DNA of 5,443 nucleotides, taken from NCBI GenBank assembly GCA_002371025.1, contig DFFQ01000084.1, forward strand, positions 1-5,443. Reading direction: 5' to 3'. The notes under the pieces were generated by a model. It was not told where the DNA came from and did no database searches. It saw nothing but the letters and a program-made list of their open reading frames with translations. The position numbers and the translations under genes were made by a program. Below are positions 1 through 5,443 of this stretch, piece after piece. How positions within the stretch are numbered: position 1 is the stretch's first letter; each line of letters begins with the position of its first letter. Source of the DNA: Lachnospiraceae bacterium UBA3772 (GTDB lineage Bacteria > Bacillota > Clostridia > Lachnospirales > Lachnospiraceae).

Positions 1-50
1 TTCACGATTCTATGAAGGTCTTGTTCTGTTAATCTTATTCTTTGCTTCAT
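1..50 (-). CDS. Phage-type protein with IRLTE...HRIV N-terminus (5' end only)
   Basis: Only the first 16 codons are visible; the gene runs leftward out of the window. From the ATG complementary to 48-50 it reads MKQRIRLTEQDLHRIV. I recall this N-terminal signature (typically continuing KESVNRIL) from many otherwise unrelated hypothetical proteins of Bacteroidota phages; no function can be assigned from it. The frame is also open upstream to another ATG at 141-143, which would add 31 residues (MKKAITSQLAQ...). I prefer the inner start because the signature usually lies within a few residues of the N-terminus, and because an AT-rich promoter-like element (84-91) would otherwise fall inside the gene. 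L7-T8-E9 fits an (L/I)-x-E prohead-protease-type site (see findings). The gene is transcribed divergently from the 175-1782 gene. Its full length and role cannot be judged here. Confidence 0.55.
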   Translation of the reverse strand, partial: MKQRIRLTEQDLHRIV

Positions 51-83
51 ATCATAATACGTATTAAATTCATCATTTTTATA

Positions 84-91
84 ATAAATAT
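84..91 (-). promoter_or_regulatory. Candidate promoter element for the leftward gene
   Basis: On the minus strand this reads ATATTTAT followed by TATAAAA, and it ends 33 nt before the preferred start at position 50. The same ATATTTAT word occurs upstream of the two rightward transcription units (150-157 and 1816-1823). The surrounding DNA is very AT-rich, so chance is a real alternative. I see no clear Bacteroidota sigma-AB promoter (TTTG ... TAnnTTTG). Confidence 0.25.
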
Positions 92-149
92 CAACATAAA
101 TAAAAAATATTTGTGCCAATTGCGATGTTATTGCTTTTTTCATTATTAT

Positions 150-162
150 ATATTTATATAAT
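150..162 (+). promoter_or_regulatory. Candidate promoter element for the 175-1782 gene
   Basis: The element reads ATATTTATATAAT and ends 12 nt before the ATG at 175. It contains the shared ATATTTAT word (150-157) and a perfect TATAAT hexamer (157-162). If TATAAT acted as a -10 box, the message would be nearly leaderless. No Shine-Dalgarno sequence precedes the ATG, which is usual in Bacteroidota. This is inferred from composition and recurrence only. Confidence 0.3.
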
Positions 163-174
163 AAAACATTTTGT

Positions 175-1782
175 ATGAAGAAAATAAACATATTAGAGGA
201 ACAATATGGCTTAATTAAAGAAGGCTTGAGCAAAATACTATATCATTTTACATCAATAGAGAATGGATATAGAATCTGCAAAAGTGACAGCATATATTTA
301 CAGAGTTCATACGCAAAGGATTCAGATAACTATGATAGAAAAAGAAAATTTTATCTTTCTTGTACAAGGATAAGAAATAGCCAGTTCGGATACTCAAAAA
401 AGTTTAGTAATGGCGGTGTCAGAATTGTACTTGATGGCGATGCATTAGCTGCAAATTTCAAAGGAAAGCAAATAAATTACTGGGGAGGAGGCGTTTTTAC
501 AGACAAATATAAGTACATGCAAAATGTAGAGAAAGATAGTAAACTATCTCCAGAGGATAGAGTATATCAATATGCATTAAGAAGGTTTAAGCAAAAAAAT
601 CCAAATGCATCTGACGAAGAAATACAGAATTTCATAGAACATAACTTTAATGATGACGCACAACACCATATTGACAATGAATCAGAGGATAGACTGTTTT
701 CGTATGAACCGATAATCGCTGATGCTCATAGATATATAAAGTCGGTGGATGTGCTGCTTGTAGATTTCGAAAATGACAAGGAAAAAATGGCATTTGCCCA
801 GTCGTTTCTATATAGGACTCAACTTGGACATAAATATGTGAGAATTTTCAGTTCTGAAAAAGAATTCAACAACCCGAATGGAAAAGATTCAAATGATAAG
901 GTTGAATATGGTAGTGGACTAGTATCGGATTCTAGAATTTCGTATTACTACAAGGCAAAAGCATGCCTGTCAGCAGTGATATGCTTCATAGCATATGCCA
1001 ATCATGACTTCGATAAAGACAATTTCGCAAGAAAAACTATGGAATATCTAAAAAAATATGAACTTAGCGAATTTAAAGGTGGCATAGGGCAGATAATGAA
1101 GGACTTTAGAAGCAAATGGGGATTAAACGGTATCATGGAAAGCTTGAATGCAGTAAGAAGGGACTTGAGCGATGAACCAAATGAATACACATATAAAATA
1201 GTTAAGATGCTGACTGACTACATGAAGTCAATCGGTGCTAATAGTTTCAAGGAAGGATATAAGATAAAGAAAAACATGGAGGGGCAATACTATGATTACG
1301 GGCATGTATATGATAGAATTGATACATCAATTAAGTATAAATACATGATTATAAGAGATAACGTAATATCACTATATCCTTATAAAGACAAGTTTCGTGA
1401 CGCATTGGGATGGGATAATGACACATGCAAGTACAATGCAGATGCCATGACTGACGAGATAATGTATTATGGATATGAAAAATATAACTACAATAGCAAA
1501 AACAGAAACTCTATGTTTCAATATTTATACAAACTTTTTAGAGACGGGTCTATTATAGATGTATATGAAACCTTGAAAAAAATAGGATTTGATGAAGACT
1601 ATTTGAAATCTTGGGACATAGATATTAGATATGATGAACTAGATTACTGGAATGCCATTCGTTATAAAACAGTAAATGCTAAAAGAGAAACTAAAGACAC
1701 ATATGACTTTAGTGCTGCATCTAGAATCACAGAAAAGGAAGTTGAGAGTTTTATAAGTAAAAGACAAGGGAAGCTAGGTTAG
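175..1782 (+). CDS. Phage protein with N-terminal ART/DarT-like module
   Basis: A 535-residue protein that I cannot name. The N-terminal ~230 residues resemble an ADP-ribosyltransferase-like fold of the DarT kind, and also a module I recall from gut Bacteroidota phages. ILYHFTSIENGYRI (21-34) supplies H24 and T26. FYLSCTRIRN (59-68) gives a strand followed by R65/R67. GGVRIVLDGDAL (80-91) leads into INYWGG (100-105). NESEDRLF (168-175) offers E169/E171 as the acidic residue expected late in the fold. Families of this type transfer ADP-ribose from NAD+ to protein or nucleic acid; activity here is inferred. Residues about 255-535 look helical, are rich in Tyr, Lys and Asp, and match nothing I recognise. 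There is no signal peptide or membrane segment. The N-terminus MKKINILEEQYGLIKEG carries I-L-E and I-K-E sites. The first Met is the only plausible start, as the next is at residue 115. The gene stands alone, with a divergent gene upstream and a strong terminator overlapping its stop. Confidence 0.85.
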   Translation: MKKINILEEQYGLIKEGLSKILYHFTSIENGYRICKSDSIYLQSSYAKDSDNYDRKRKFYLSCTRIRNSQFGYSKKFSNGGVRIVLDGDALAANFKGKQINYWGGGVFTDKYKYMQNVEKDSKLSPEDRVYQYALRRFKQKNPNASDEEIQNFIEHNFNDDAQHHIDNESEDRLFSYEPIIADAHRYIKSVDVLLVDFENDKEKMAFAQSFLYRTQLGHKYVRIFSSEKEFNNPNGKDSNDKVEYGSGLVSDSRISYYYKAKACLSAVICFIAYANHDFDKDNFARKTMEYLKKYELSEFKGGIGQIMKDFRSKWGLNGIMESLNAVRRDLSDEPNEYTYKIVKMLTDYMKSIGANSFKEGYKIKKNMEGQYYDYGHVYDRIDTSIKYKYMIIRDNVISLYPYKDKFRDALGWDNDTCKYNADAMTDEIMYYGYEKYNYNSKNRNSMFQYLYKLFRDGSIIDVYETLKKIGFDEDYLKSWDIDIRYDELDYWNAIRYKTVNAKRETKDTYDFSAASRITEKEVESFISKRQGKLG

Positions 1783-1804
1783 AGAGACCTAGCTTTATTT
1801 TTTT
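1771..1804 (+). terminator. Rho-independent terminator overlapping the stop codon
   Basis: AAGCTAGGT (1771-1779) pairs perfectly with ACCTAGCTT (1787-1795), giving a 9-bp stem with a 7-nt loop. It is followed by TATTTTTTT (1796-1804). The left arm encodes the last three residues (Lys-Leu-Gly), and the TAG stop (1780-1782) begins the loop, so the terminator is built into the gene's 3' end. There is no T-tract for the opposite strand, so it should act rightward only. It separates the ART-like gene from the downstream pair. Confidence 0.9.
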
Positions 1805-1912
1805 CCTTGCATTAAATATTTATAAAGAAAAGAGTTTGTAAATATTACTAAAAAAATACATTTTAACGGAATATTAAACTCATTAAAAATAAGTAAAAAA
1901 TATTTAACGATT
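1805..1912 (+). promoter_or_regulatory. Leader/promoter region of the downstream two-gene unit
   Basis: About 108 nt of very AT-rich non-coding DNA between the terminator and the next ATG. Because the terminator should stop upstream transcription, a promoter for the 1913/2243 pair is expected here. The best candidate is AAATATTTATAAAG (1814-1827), which shares ATATTTAT with the other two upstream regions and would leave a leader of about 80 nt. No riboswitch-like fold, convincing hairpin or ribosome-binding site was found. Confidence 0.35.
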
Positions 1913-2233
1913 ATGGTAACAAACATTTTAGATTACATGTATGAGGGATATGGGTATGACATGGACAACCAGCTCTTATATACAGACGTAGAGAAGTATG
2001 ATGAATCATTGGATAAGGATGGTTATTCAGATAATGGAATGAAAACATTTTCATCAACCGACTTGTCAATAACTGGACATCAAACAGCACTTCCTACCGA
2101 GAATGCTAACAAATATAAGGAAATAGGACAGTTCGTTGGCGAAAATGGAGCCAATTACACTGACTTGAGACCTCAGATTTGCGCATGTGGAGGGGAGACA
2201 AAATACAACTGGGCTTATGATGTTAATAGTTAA
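1913..2233 (+). CDS. Small acidic tyrosine-rich hypothetical protein
   Basis: A 106-residue protein that I do not recognise. It is strongly acidic (18 Asp/Glu against 7 Lys/Arg) and holds 11 tyrosines, several in the N-terminal MYEGYGYDMD stretch (9-18). Near the C-terminus a short CACGG segment places C90 and C92 together; a single C-x-C pair is too little to call a metal site. No signal peptide, transmembrane segment or coiled coil is visible. The start at 1913 gives the longest reading; the Met codons at residues 9 and 17 are alternatives, and no Shine-Dalgarno sequence decides between them. It is the first gene of a likely operon: the giant ORF begins 9 nt after its stop, in the same frame, with stops TAA, TAG and TAA between them. 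Its composition could suit a partner or folding aid for the large protein, but that is speculation. Confidence 0.7.
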   Translation: MVTNILDYMYEGYGYDMDNQLLYTDVEKYDESLDKDGYSDNGMKTFSSTDLSITGHQTALPTENANKYKEIGQFVGENGANYTDLRPQICACGGETKYNWAYDVNS

Positions 2234-2242
2234 AAATAGTAA

Positions 2243-5200
2243 ATGAATAATATTGTTACAGATTCCAAAACAAAAAAAAATCCATTAATCGAATTTGTGG
2301 TTGATAAAAATTCAAATTTTATCAACCACAACTCAATCTGGTTTATACTTTTTAAAGGCGATTTATTGTTTTTCGATGAGAAAAACAAACAATTATTAGA
2401 TGATTTCTTTTATAGACACCAAAACGAACTTTCAGATTTCACACAAGAGTATGAAAGAAAAAAGTATTATTCAAATAGAGACTTTGACAATTTTGTCGGA
2501 TGGCTAGGGAGTTCTGTTCCTTATCTTTTAAGCGGCTGGATAAATAATGGCAAAGATGTTTGGATTTGTGGGAACAATTCATATAATATCTTGATTTCTA
2601 ACGAGTTATATCAACTCGTCAAAAAACTTCCAAACTGTAACTTTTATGTAAATTATAAGCCAATTGACAAAAACGAGGTGCTTAAAAATAAAGGTCAGTC
2701 TTTGCCTAATTTCTACTATCACGGTACTACTGTCGATTCTGCACTCAGCATATTGGCAAAAGGATTAAGAGCAATGCCAGATAAAAGCCATTATGTTATA
2801 AAACATAATAAGACAGTATTCTTCACTAGTAGTTTTGAACAAGCAAAAGGATATGCCAAGTACCAATGGGCTAAACATAATGATTATAGTGGTACTGCAT
2901 CAAAACCGTGTGTGCTAAAGATAAATACAGATAAAATTGATACTAACAAGCTTGTTCTAGACTATGACGTTTATAATATGCATACCTCAGCTCAAGATGA
3001 TAGTTTATACAATGACAGGATGAAGGAACTTGGCATCGATTATTCTAATCTTGTTCATACAAACGTAATCAAAAAAGAAACAGACCCAAGAAAATTCAAT
3101 AAAATAGGATATAGGGGAATTATAATGCCAAATGCAGTAGTTAGCATTACAGTTCTTGATATATTTAATGGAGGCAAGGAAATGACAATCGAAGAATTCT
3201 GCAAATATTACGCAAACCCCAATGAAGAAGCACTTAAAGAAGATGTGGAAGATGATGTATACGAAATAGGGGCTGAAAGTGATAATCCACCAGTAGGAGG
3301 TAATATGTATCATATCACTGAAAATGCTTCATTTGACTCCTCTGAAGTCGGTCAAGTAGAATATACTTGGGACTTTGACGAAGATTCATATGAAGAATGG
3401 CTGTCAGACAGCGAAAATGAGAATACAGAAGAATCATTGATGGAATACATAAGGGATTGTGTGGAGTTCGAATTAACTTATTTTGATAATATAACATTTC
3501 ACGAGTGTGGATACGAATATGTTGACTATGATACTCTAGAGGATATGTTCGGGGCTAAAATGCAAAATAAAATATTAGCAGATTGCAAAGATGATGGACA
3601 CGGGTCATTTGAAACAATAGAACTGTTCCAAAATGAAGATATTGACCTAAATGATTGCGATTCCGTTAATGACAGAGCAATGAAATTATTAACGCATGGT
3701 GAATATTATAAGGATTGTAGGGGTTTTATACTGACAAATGGTGTCGTTGTCTATACTGATATAGAACATAACCAGATACTACAACCAATTGGAATAGATA
3801 ACAAGTTCGACTTTGTACGAATGGGAAATATACGTATATTGCCTAAATCAATAGATATAGGCGCTCCACCTACAGATGAACAAAGAAAAGTACTAAGAAA
3901 GGTGATAGCATCATACTCAGATGATGAATTGTACCTTGATGTCCTAAAAGGTAATGGCAGTGTAGGGGCAACATATGTGAACCCAGACTATAGATATGTT
4001 ATGGGAGAAATTGACAGGTTTTACAGAGAAGGTATTAAACCACAAGGAGGAGTATGCTATGAGAGTAAAACTAATAGCGCTGTAATTGCTGAAAACAAAT
4101 ATTCCGATGCATTCAATAATGCAGTAAATGAGCTTGAAGTATTTAAAAAATATGGCGCTGAAAAATACGGAGAAAAAAACTGGTATGCTATATCATGGAT
4201 GAAATATACACATCCCGAAATAACAATAGATGAAGATGATATTAATAAACTAAACAGTTTAACAAAAAAATGTAACGACATAACTAAACTTTGGAGTTCA
4301 GAAGAGGATAAAGAGGAAGCAAAGATAAACAATGAAGAAATAGAAAAAGCAGAAAGAGCTGATAAATTAATTAAACTTGCTATTGAACATTACGGTATAA
4401 CATATTACCTTTCATTAGCTGGATTTATATTACCAGACGGAAGATTACTTAACTTCAGTAGTGGCTATTCTAGAGATGTTGACCATAGAAATATTGAGAC
4501 AATATATAAAGAAAATAATATTAGTATATGGAGTACAGAGTATAAATATAACTATGTCGTTGATTTCATGAATTGTGGCGCTATTAGATGCTCTACCAAT
4601 AGCGGAGTTATTGACATGACATGTGAACCAACTAAAGAACAATACAGGACAATAAGGGAGTTTGTAAGGAAAGTTGGTGATGTCGAACTTGAATTTACTA
4701 ACAAAGTTGGAGACAATGAGCATTATGCATCATACAGAAACGCAAAGCCAAATAGAGTTGTTACAGACATATATAATTATTACAACGAAGGTATTAAACC
4801 ACTAGGAGATACGACAATAGAATCAAATATTATGAGAAAACAAAGTGCCATAATTACTGAGTCACAAGAGTCTAAGTCAATATCACAAGCAAAAAGGCTC
4901 GTGATGCAAAAGCTTAACTACAACGAGCAAGAGGCAGACAAGTTCATAAGGGTCAAGTTGAGAAATGACATCCCTGTATTAAGAACGCCTCAAGGTGGAA
5001 AGTTCATACTTGGCGCAGCAAGGATGTTCTGTGACGGTGAGCTAAGGACAGCAAACGACATTGGAAGTCTTAACTCAACTTTGAAGCTTGTTGCATCTGA
5101 TGCACACATAAACGAGTATGACAGGAATCTTAACGGCATGTCGTATCAAGACTTGATACAGAGGTTTGCAAAGGCAATGAGCGACAACCTTGAGTCTGAG

Positions 5201-5443
5201 AAAGCTGAGGTTGGTGAGATGATGTTCGACACTCCTTCAGACTACGAAATCGTAAGGATTGACTCGTTTGAGCAAGCAAGCGAATATGGAGAATACACTG
5301 ACTGGTGTGTGACACATTTTGAAAATATGTTTGATTCATACACTTCAGATGGAATCAACCAGTTCTATTTCTGTTTAAAACACGGATTTGAGGGTGTTGA
5401 GAGACAAGTTAGCGAAGGTTGTCCTTTGGACGAATATGGTTTA
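2243..5443 (+). CDS. Giant multidomain phage polyvalent-type protein with ART-like domain (3' end missing)
   Basis: The frame is open for 1067 codons and leaves the window without a stop. Order: residues 1-150, unrecognised and aromatic-rich; ~155-310, an ART-like domain with YHGTT (H160), a LAKGL turn, FFTSS (193-197) and GYAKY (Y204), ending in YRGIIMPNAVV (about 290-300), where no obvious catalytic Glu is seen; ~328-405, an acidic linker; ~474-602 and ~706-855, two copies of a GFIL..(D/N)G ... PT.EQ ... GIKP domain, the second preceded by a charged, coiled-coil-like helix (~686-715); and ~864 onward, a module with TDWCVTH (W1021, C1022). I recall the duplicated domain and the WC module from gut phage proteins, the latter as a free-standing protein; neither has a function I can state. 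Iyer and Aravind's term 'polyvalent protein' fits such a chain. ATG 2243 is the only Met before residue 179. The gene follows the small acidic gene by 9 nt. The ART family call is inference. Confidence 0.85.
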   Translation, partial: MNNIVTDSKTKKNPLIEFVVDKNSNFINHNSIWFILFKGDLLFFDEKNKQLLDDFFYRHQNELSDFTQEYERKKYYSNRDFDNFVGWLGSSVPYLLSGWINNGKDVWICGNNSYNILISNELYQLVKKLPNCNFYVNYKPIDKNEVLKNKGQSLPNFYYHGTTVDSALSILAKGLRAMPDKSHYVIKHNKTVFFTSSFEQAKGYAKYQWAKHNDYSGTASKPCVLKINTDKIDTNKLVLDYDVYNMHTSAQDDSLYNDRMKELGIDYSNLVHTNVIKKETDPRKFNKIGYRGIIMPNAVVSITVLDIFNGGKEMTIEEFCKYYANPNEEALKEDVEDDVYEIGAESDNPPVGGNMYHITENASFDSSEVGQVEYTWDFDEDSYEEWLSDSENENTEESLMEYIRDCVEFELTYFDNITFHECGYEYVDYDTLEDMFGAKMQNKILADCKDDGHGSFETIELFQNEDIDLNDCDSVNDRAMKLLTHGEYYKDCRGFILTNGVVVYTDIEHNQILQPIGIDNKFDFVRMGNIRILPKSIDIGAPPTDEQRKVLRKVIASYSDDELYLDVLKGNGSVGATYVNPDYRYVMGEIDRFYREGIKPQGGVCYESKTNSAVIAENKYSDAFNNAVNELEVFKKYGAEKYGEKNWYAISWMKYTHPEITIDEDDINKLNSLTKKCNDITKLWSSEEDKEEAKINNEEIEKAERADKLIKLAIEHYGITYYLSLAGFILPDGRLLNFSSGYSRDVDHRNIETIYKENNISIWSTEYKYNYVVDFMNCGAIRCSTNSGVIDMTCEPTKEQYRTIREFVRKVGDVELEFTNKVGDNEHYASYRNAKPNRVVTDIYNYYNEGIKPLGDTTIESNIMRKQSAIITESQESKSISQAKRLVMQKLNYNEQEADKFIRVKLRNDIPVLRTPQGGKFILGAARMFCDGELRTANDIGSLNSTLKLVASDAHINEYDRNLNGMSYQDLIQRFAKAMSDNLESEKAEVGEMMFDTPSDYEIVRIDSFEQASEYGEYTDWCVTHFENMFDSYTSDGINQFYFCLKHGFEGVERQVSEGCPLDEYGL
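2272..2280 (+). repeat. A9 homopolymer tract in codons 10-13 of the giant gene
   Basis: Nine consecutive A residues lie 29 nt after the start codon. Losing one A brings TAA into frame within five codons, and gaining one A brings TGA into frame within about eleven codons. Replication or transcription slippage here would therefore switch the gene off. In an AT-rich genome a run of this length can also occur by chance. Confidence 0.6.
2295..2331. repeat. Perfect 15-bp inverted repeat with 7-nt spacer, inside the giant gene
   Basis: TTGTGGTTGATAAAA (2295-2309) is exactly reverse-complemented by TTTTATCAACCACAA (2317-2331), with a 7-nt spacer between. It lies 52 nt after the start codon in codons 18-30 and encodes ordinary residues (FVVDK ... 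FINHN). No T-tract follows on the plus strand, so it is not a standard terminator. It could be an mRNA hairpin (processing, attenuation or translation control), an operator, or a recombinase-type core site. I saw no second copy in the window. Confidence 0.8.
3662..4051 (+). repeat. Internal domain repeat of the giant protein, copy 1
   Basis: Residues ~474-603. The order is a helix with MKLL, then GFILTNG (494-500), MGNIRI, PPTDEQ (542-547), and a C-terminal helix with RFYREGIKPQGG (592-603). Copy 2 (4358-4810) has the same order with diverged spacing. The final GAAGGTATTAAACCAC (4028-4043) is identical in DNA to copy 2, and the match extends to 21 of 22 bases. Copy 1 lacks the DHR motif seen in copy 2. 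Confidence 0.7.
4358..4810 (+). repeat. Internal domain repeat of the giant protein, copy 2
   Basis: Residues ~706-856. The order is a helix with KLIKLA, then GFILPDGRLLNFSSG (727-741), VDHRN (746-750), NCGAIR, EPTKEQ (795-800), and a C-terminal helix with YYNEGIKPLGD (846-856). I recall this domain (often A-G-[YF]-I-L-P-D-G ... D-H-R ... G-A-I-R ... P-T-x-x-Q) from multidomain phage proteins of gut bacteria; its function is unknown to me. It is the better-preserved of the two copies. Confidence 0.7.

Noticed and set aside
1002..1190. Minus-strand open frame of 62 codons
   Set aside because: It lies entirely opposite the 535-residue gene and its translation is low-complexity Leu/Ser/Phe-rich, as expected of a shadow frame.
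1780..1782. TAG recoded as an amino acid, as in some gut phages
   Set aside because: The TAG sits in a terminator hairpin with only non-coding DNA after it, and another TAG lies among the stops at 2231-2242. The standard code explains the window.
1805..1912. Small gene or structured RNA in the leader
   Set aside because: The stretch is almost all A and T, with frequent stops in every frame and no stable paired arms.
2295..2331. Inverted repeat as a rho-independent terminator
   Set aside because: The right arm is followed by CTCAATCTGG on the plus strand, and on the minus strand the T-run is about 14 nt from the stem. Neither strand fits a standard intrinsic terminator.
3005..3497. Two adjacent minus-strand open frames (102 and 60 codons)
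   Set aside because: Both lie opposite the continuous giant ORF. The Phe/Ile-rich translation is the complement of its acidic linker coding, not a membrane protein.
4057..4723. Minus-strand open frames of 91 and 92 codons with hydrophobic stretches
   Set aside because: They are antisense to Asp/Glu/Lys-rich coding sequence, which always yields Phe/Leu/Ser-rich shadows. There is no start context or neighbour to support them.
5130..5339. Minus-strand open frame of 69 codons
   Set aside because: It is antisense to the GC-richer C-terminal module. Its Ser/Gln/Leu-rich translation matches no protein pattern, while the plus strand carries a clear one.
1..5443. tRNA genes, CRISPR arrays, insertion sequences
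   Set aside because: I saw no cloverleaf-like T-arm sequence, no regularly spaced repeats, and no transposase or terminal inverted repeats. Nearly all the window is coding.

Overview
The window looks like part of a phage or prophage of a gut-type Bacteroidota host (Bacteroides/Prevotella group). The DNA is AT-rich, and the arginine codons are almost all AGA/AGG. None of the start codons has a convincing Shine-Dalgarno sequence. The leftward gene at the left edge begins with IRLTEQDLHRIV, an N-terminal signature I know from many uncharacterised proteins of Bacteroidota phages. No capsid, tail, terminase or integrase gene is visible, so the phage assignment rests on protein style and recalled family resemblance, not on a hallmark gene.

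Layout: (1) positions 1-50 hold the first codons of a leftward gene that leaves the window. (2) A short AT-rich divergent intergenic region follows. (3) A rightward 535-residue gene (175-1782) begins with an ADP-ribosyltransferase (ART)/DarT-like module. It ends in a perfect hairpin plus T-tract terminator that overlaps its own stop codon. (4) After a leader of about 108 nt come two rightward genes separated by 9 nt, so probably one operon. The first is a small acidic, tyrosine-rich protein (1913-2233). The second is a giant multidomain protein (2243 to the window end, 1067 residues and still open).

The giant ORF is the main content. I read it as an unrecognised N-terminal region, an ART-like domain (H160-G-T, then FFTSS...GY204), an acidic linker, two diverged copies of a 'GFIL..(D/N)G ... 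PT.EQ ... GIKP' domain, and a C-terminal module with a WC motif. The C-terminal module is more GC-rich and resembles a protein that I recall as free-standing in related phages. This is the architecture of a phage 'polyvalent' protein: several effector or accessory domains joined in one chain, possibly carried in the virion and delivered to the host.

The most interesting ideas are as follows. First, (L/I)-x-E sites occur near the N-termini of two genes and at the fusion joint of the giant protein. They resemble the cleaved capsid-targeting peptides of phage T4 internal proteins and of the injected T4 ART Alt. Second, an A9 tract just after the giant gene's start codon would switch the gene off with a single-base change. 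Third, a perfect 15-7-15 inverted repeat lies inside the same coding sequence.
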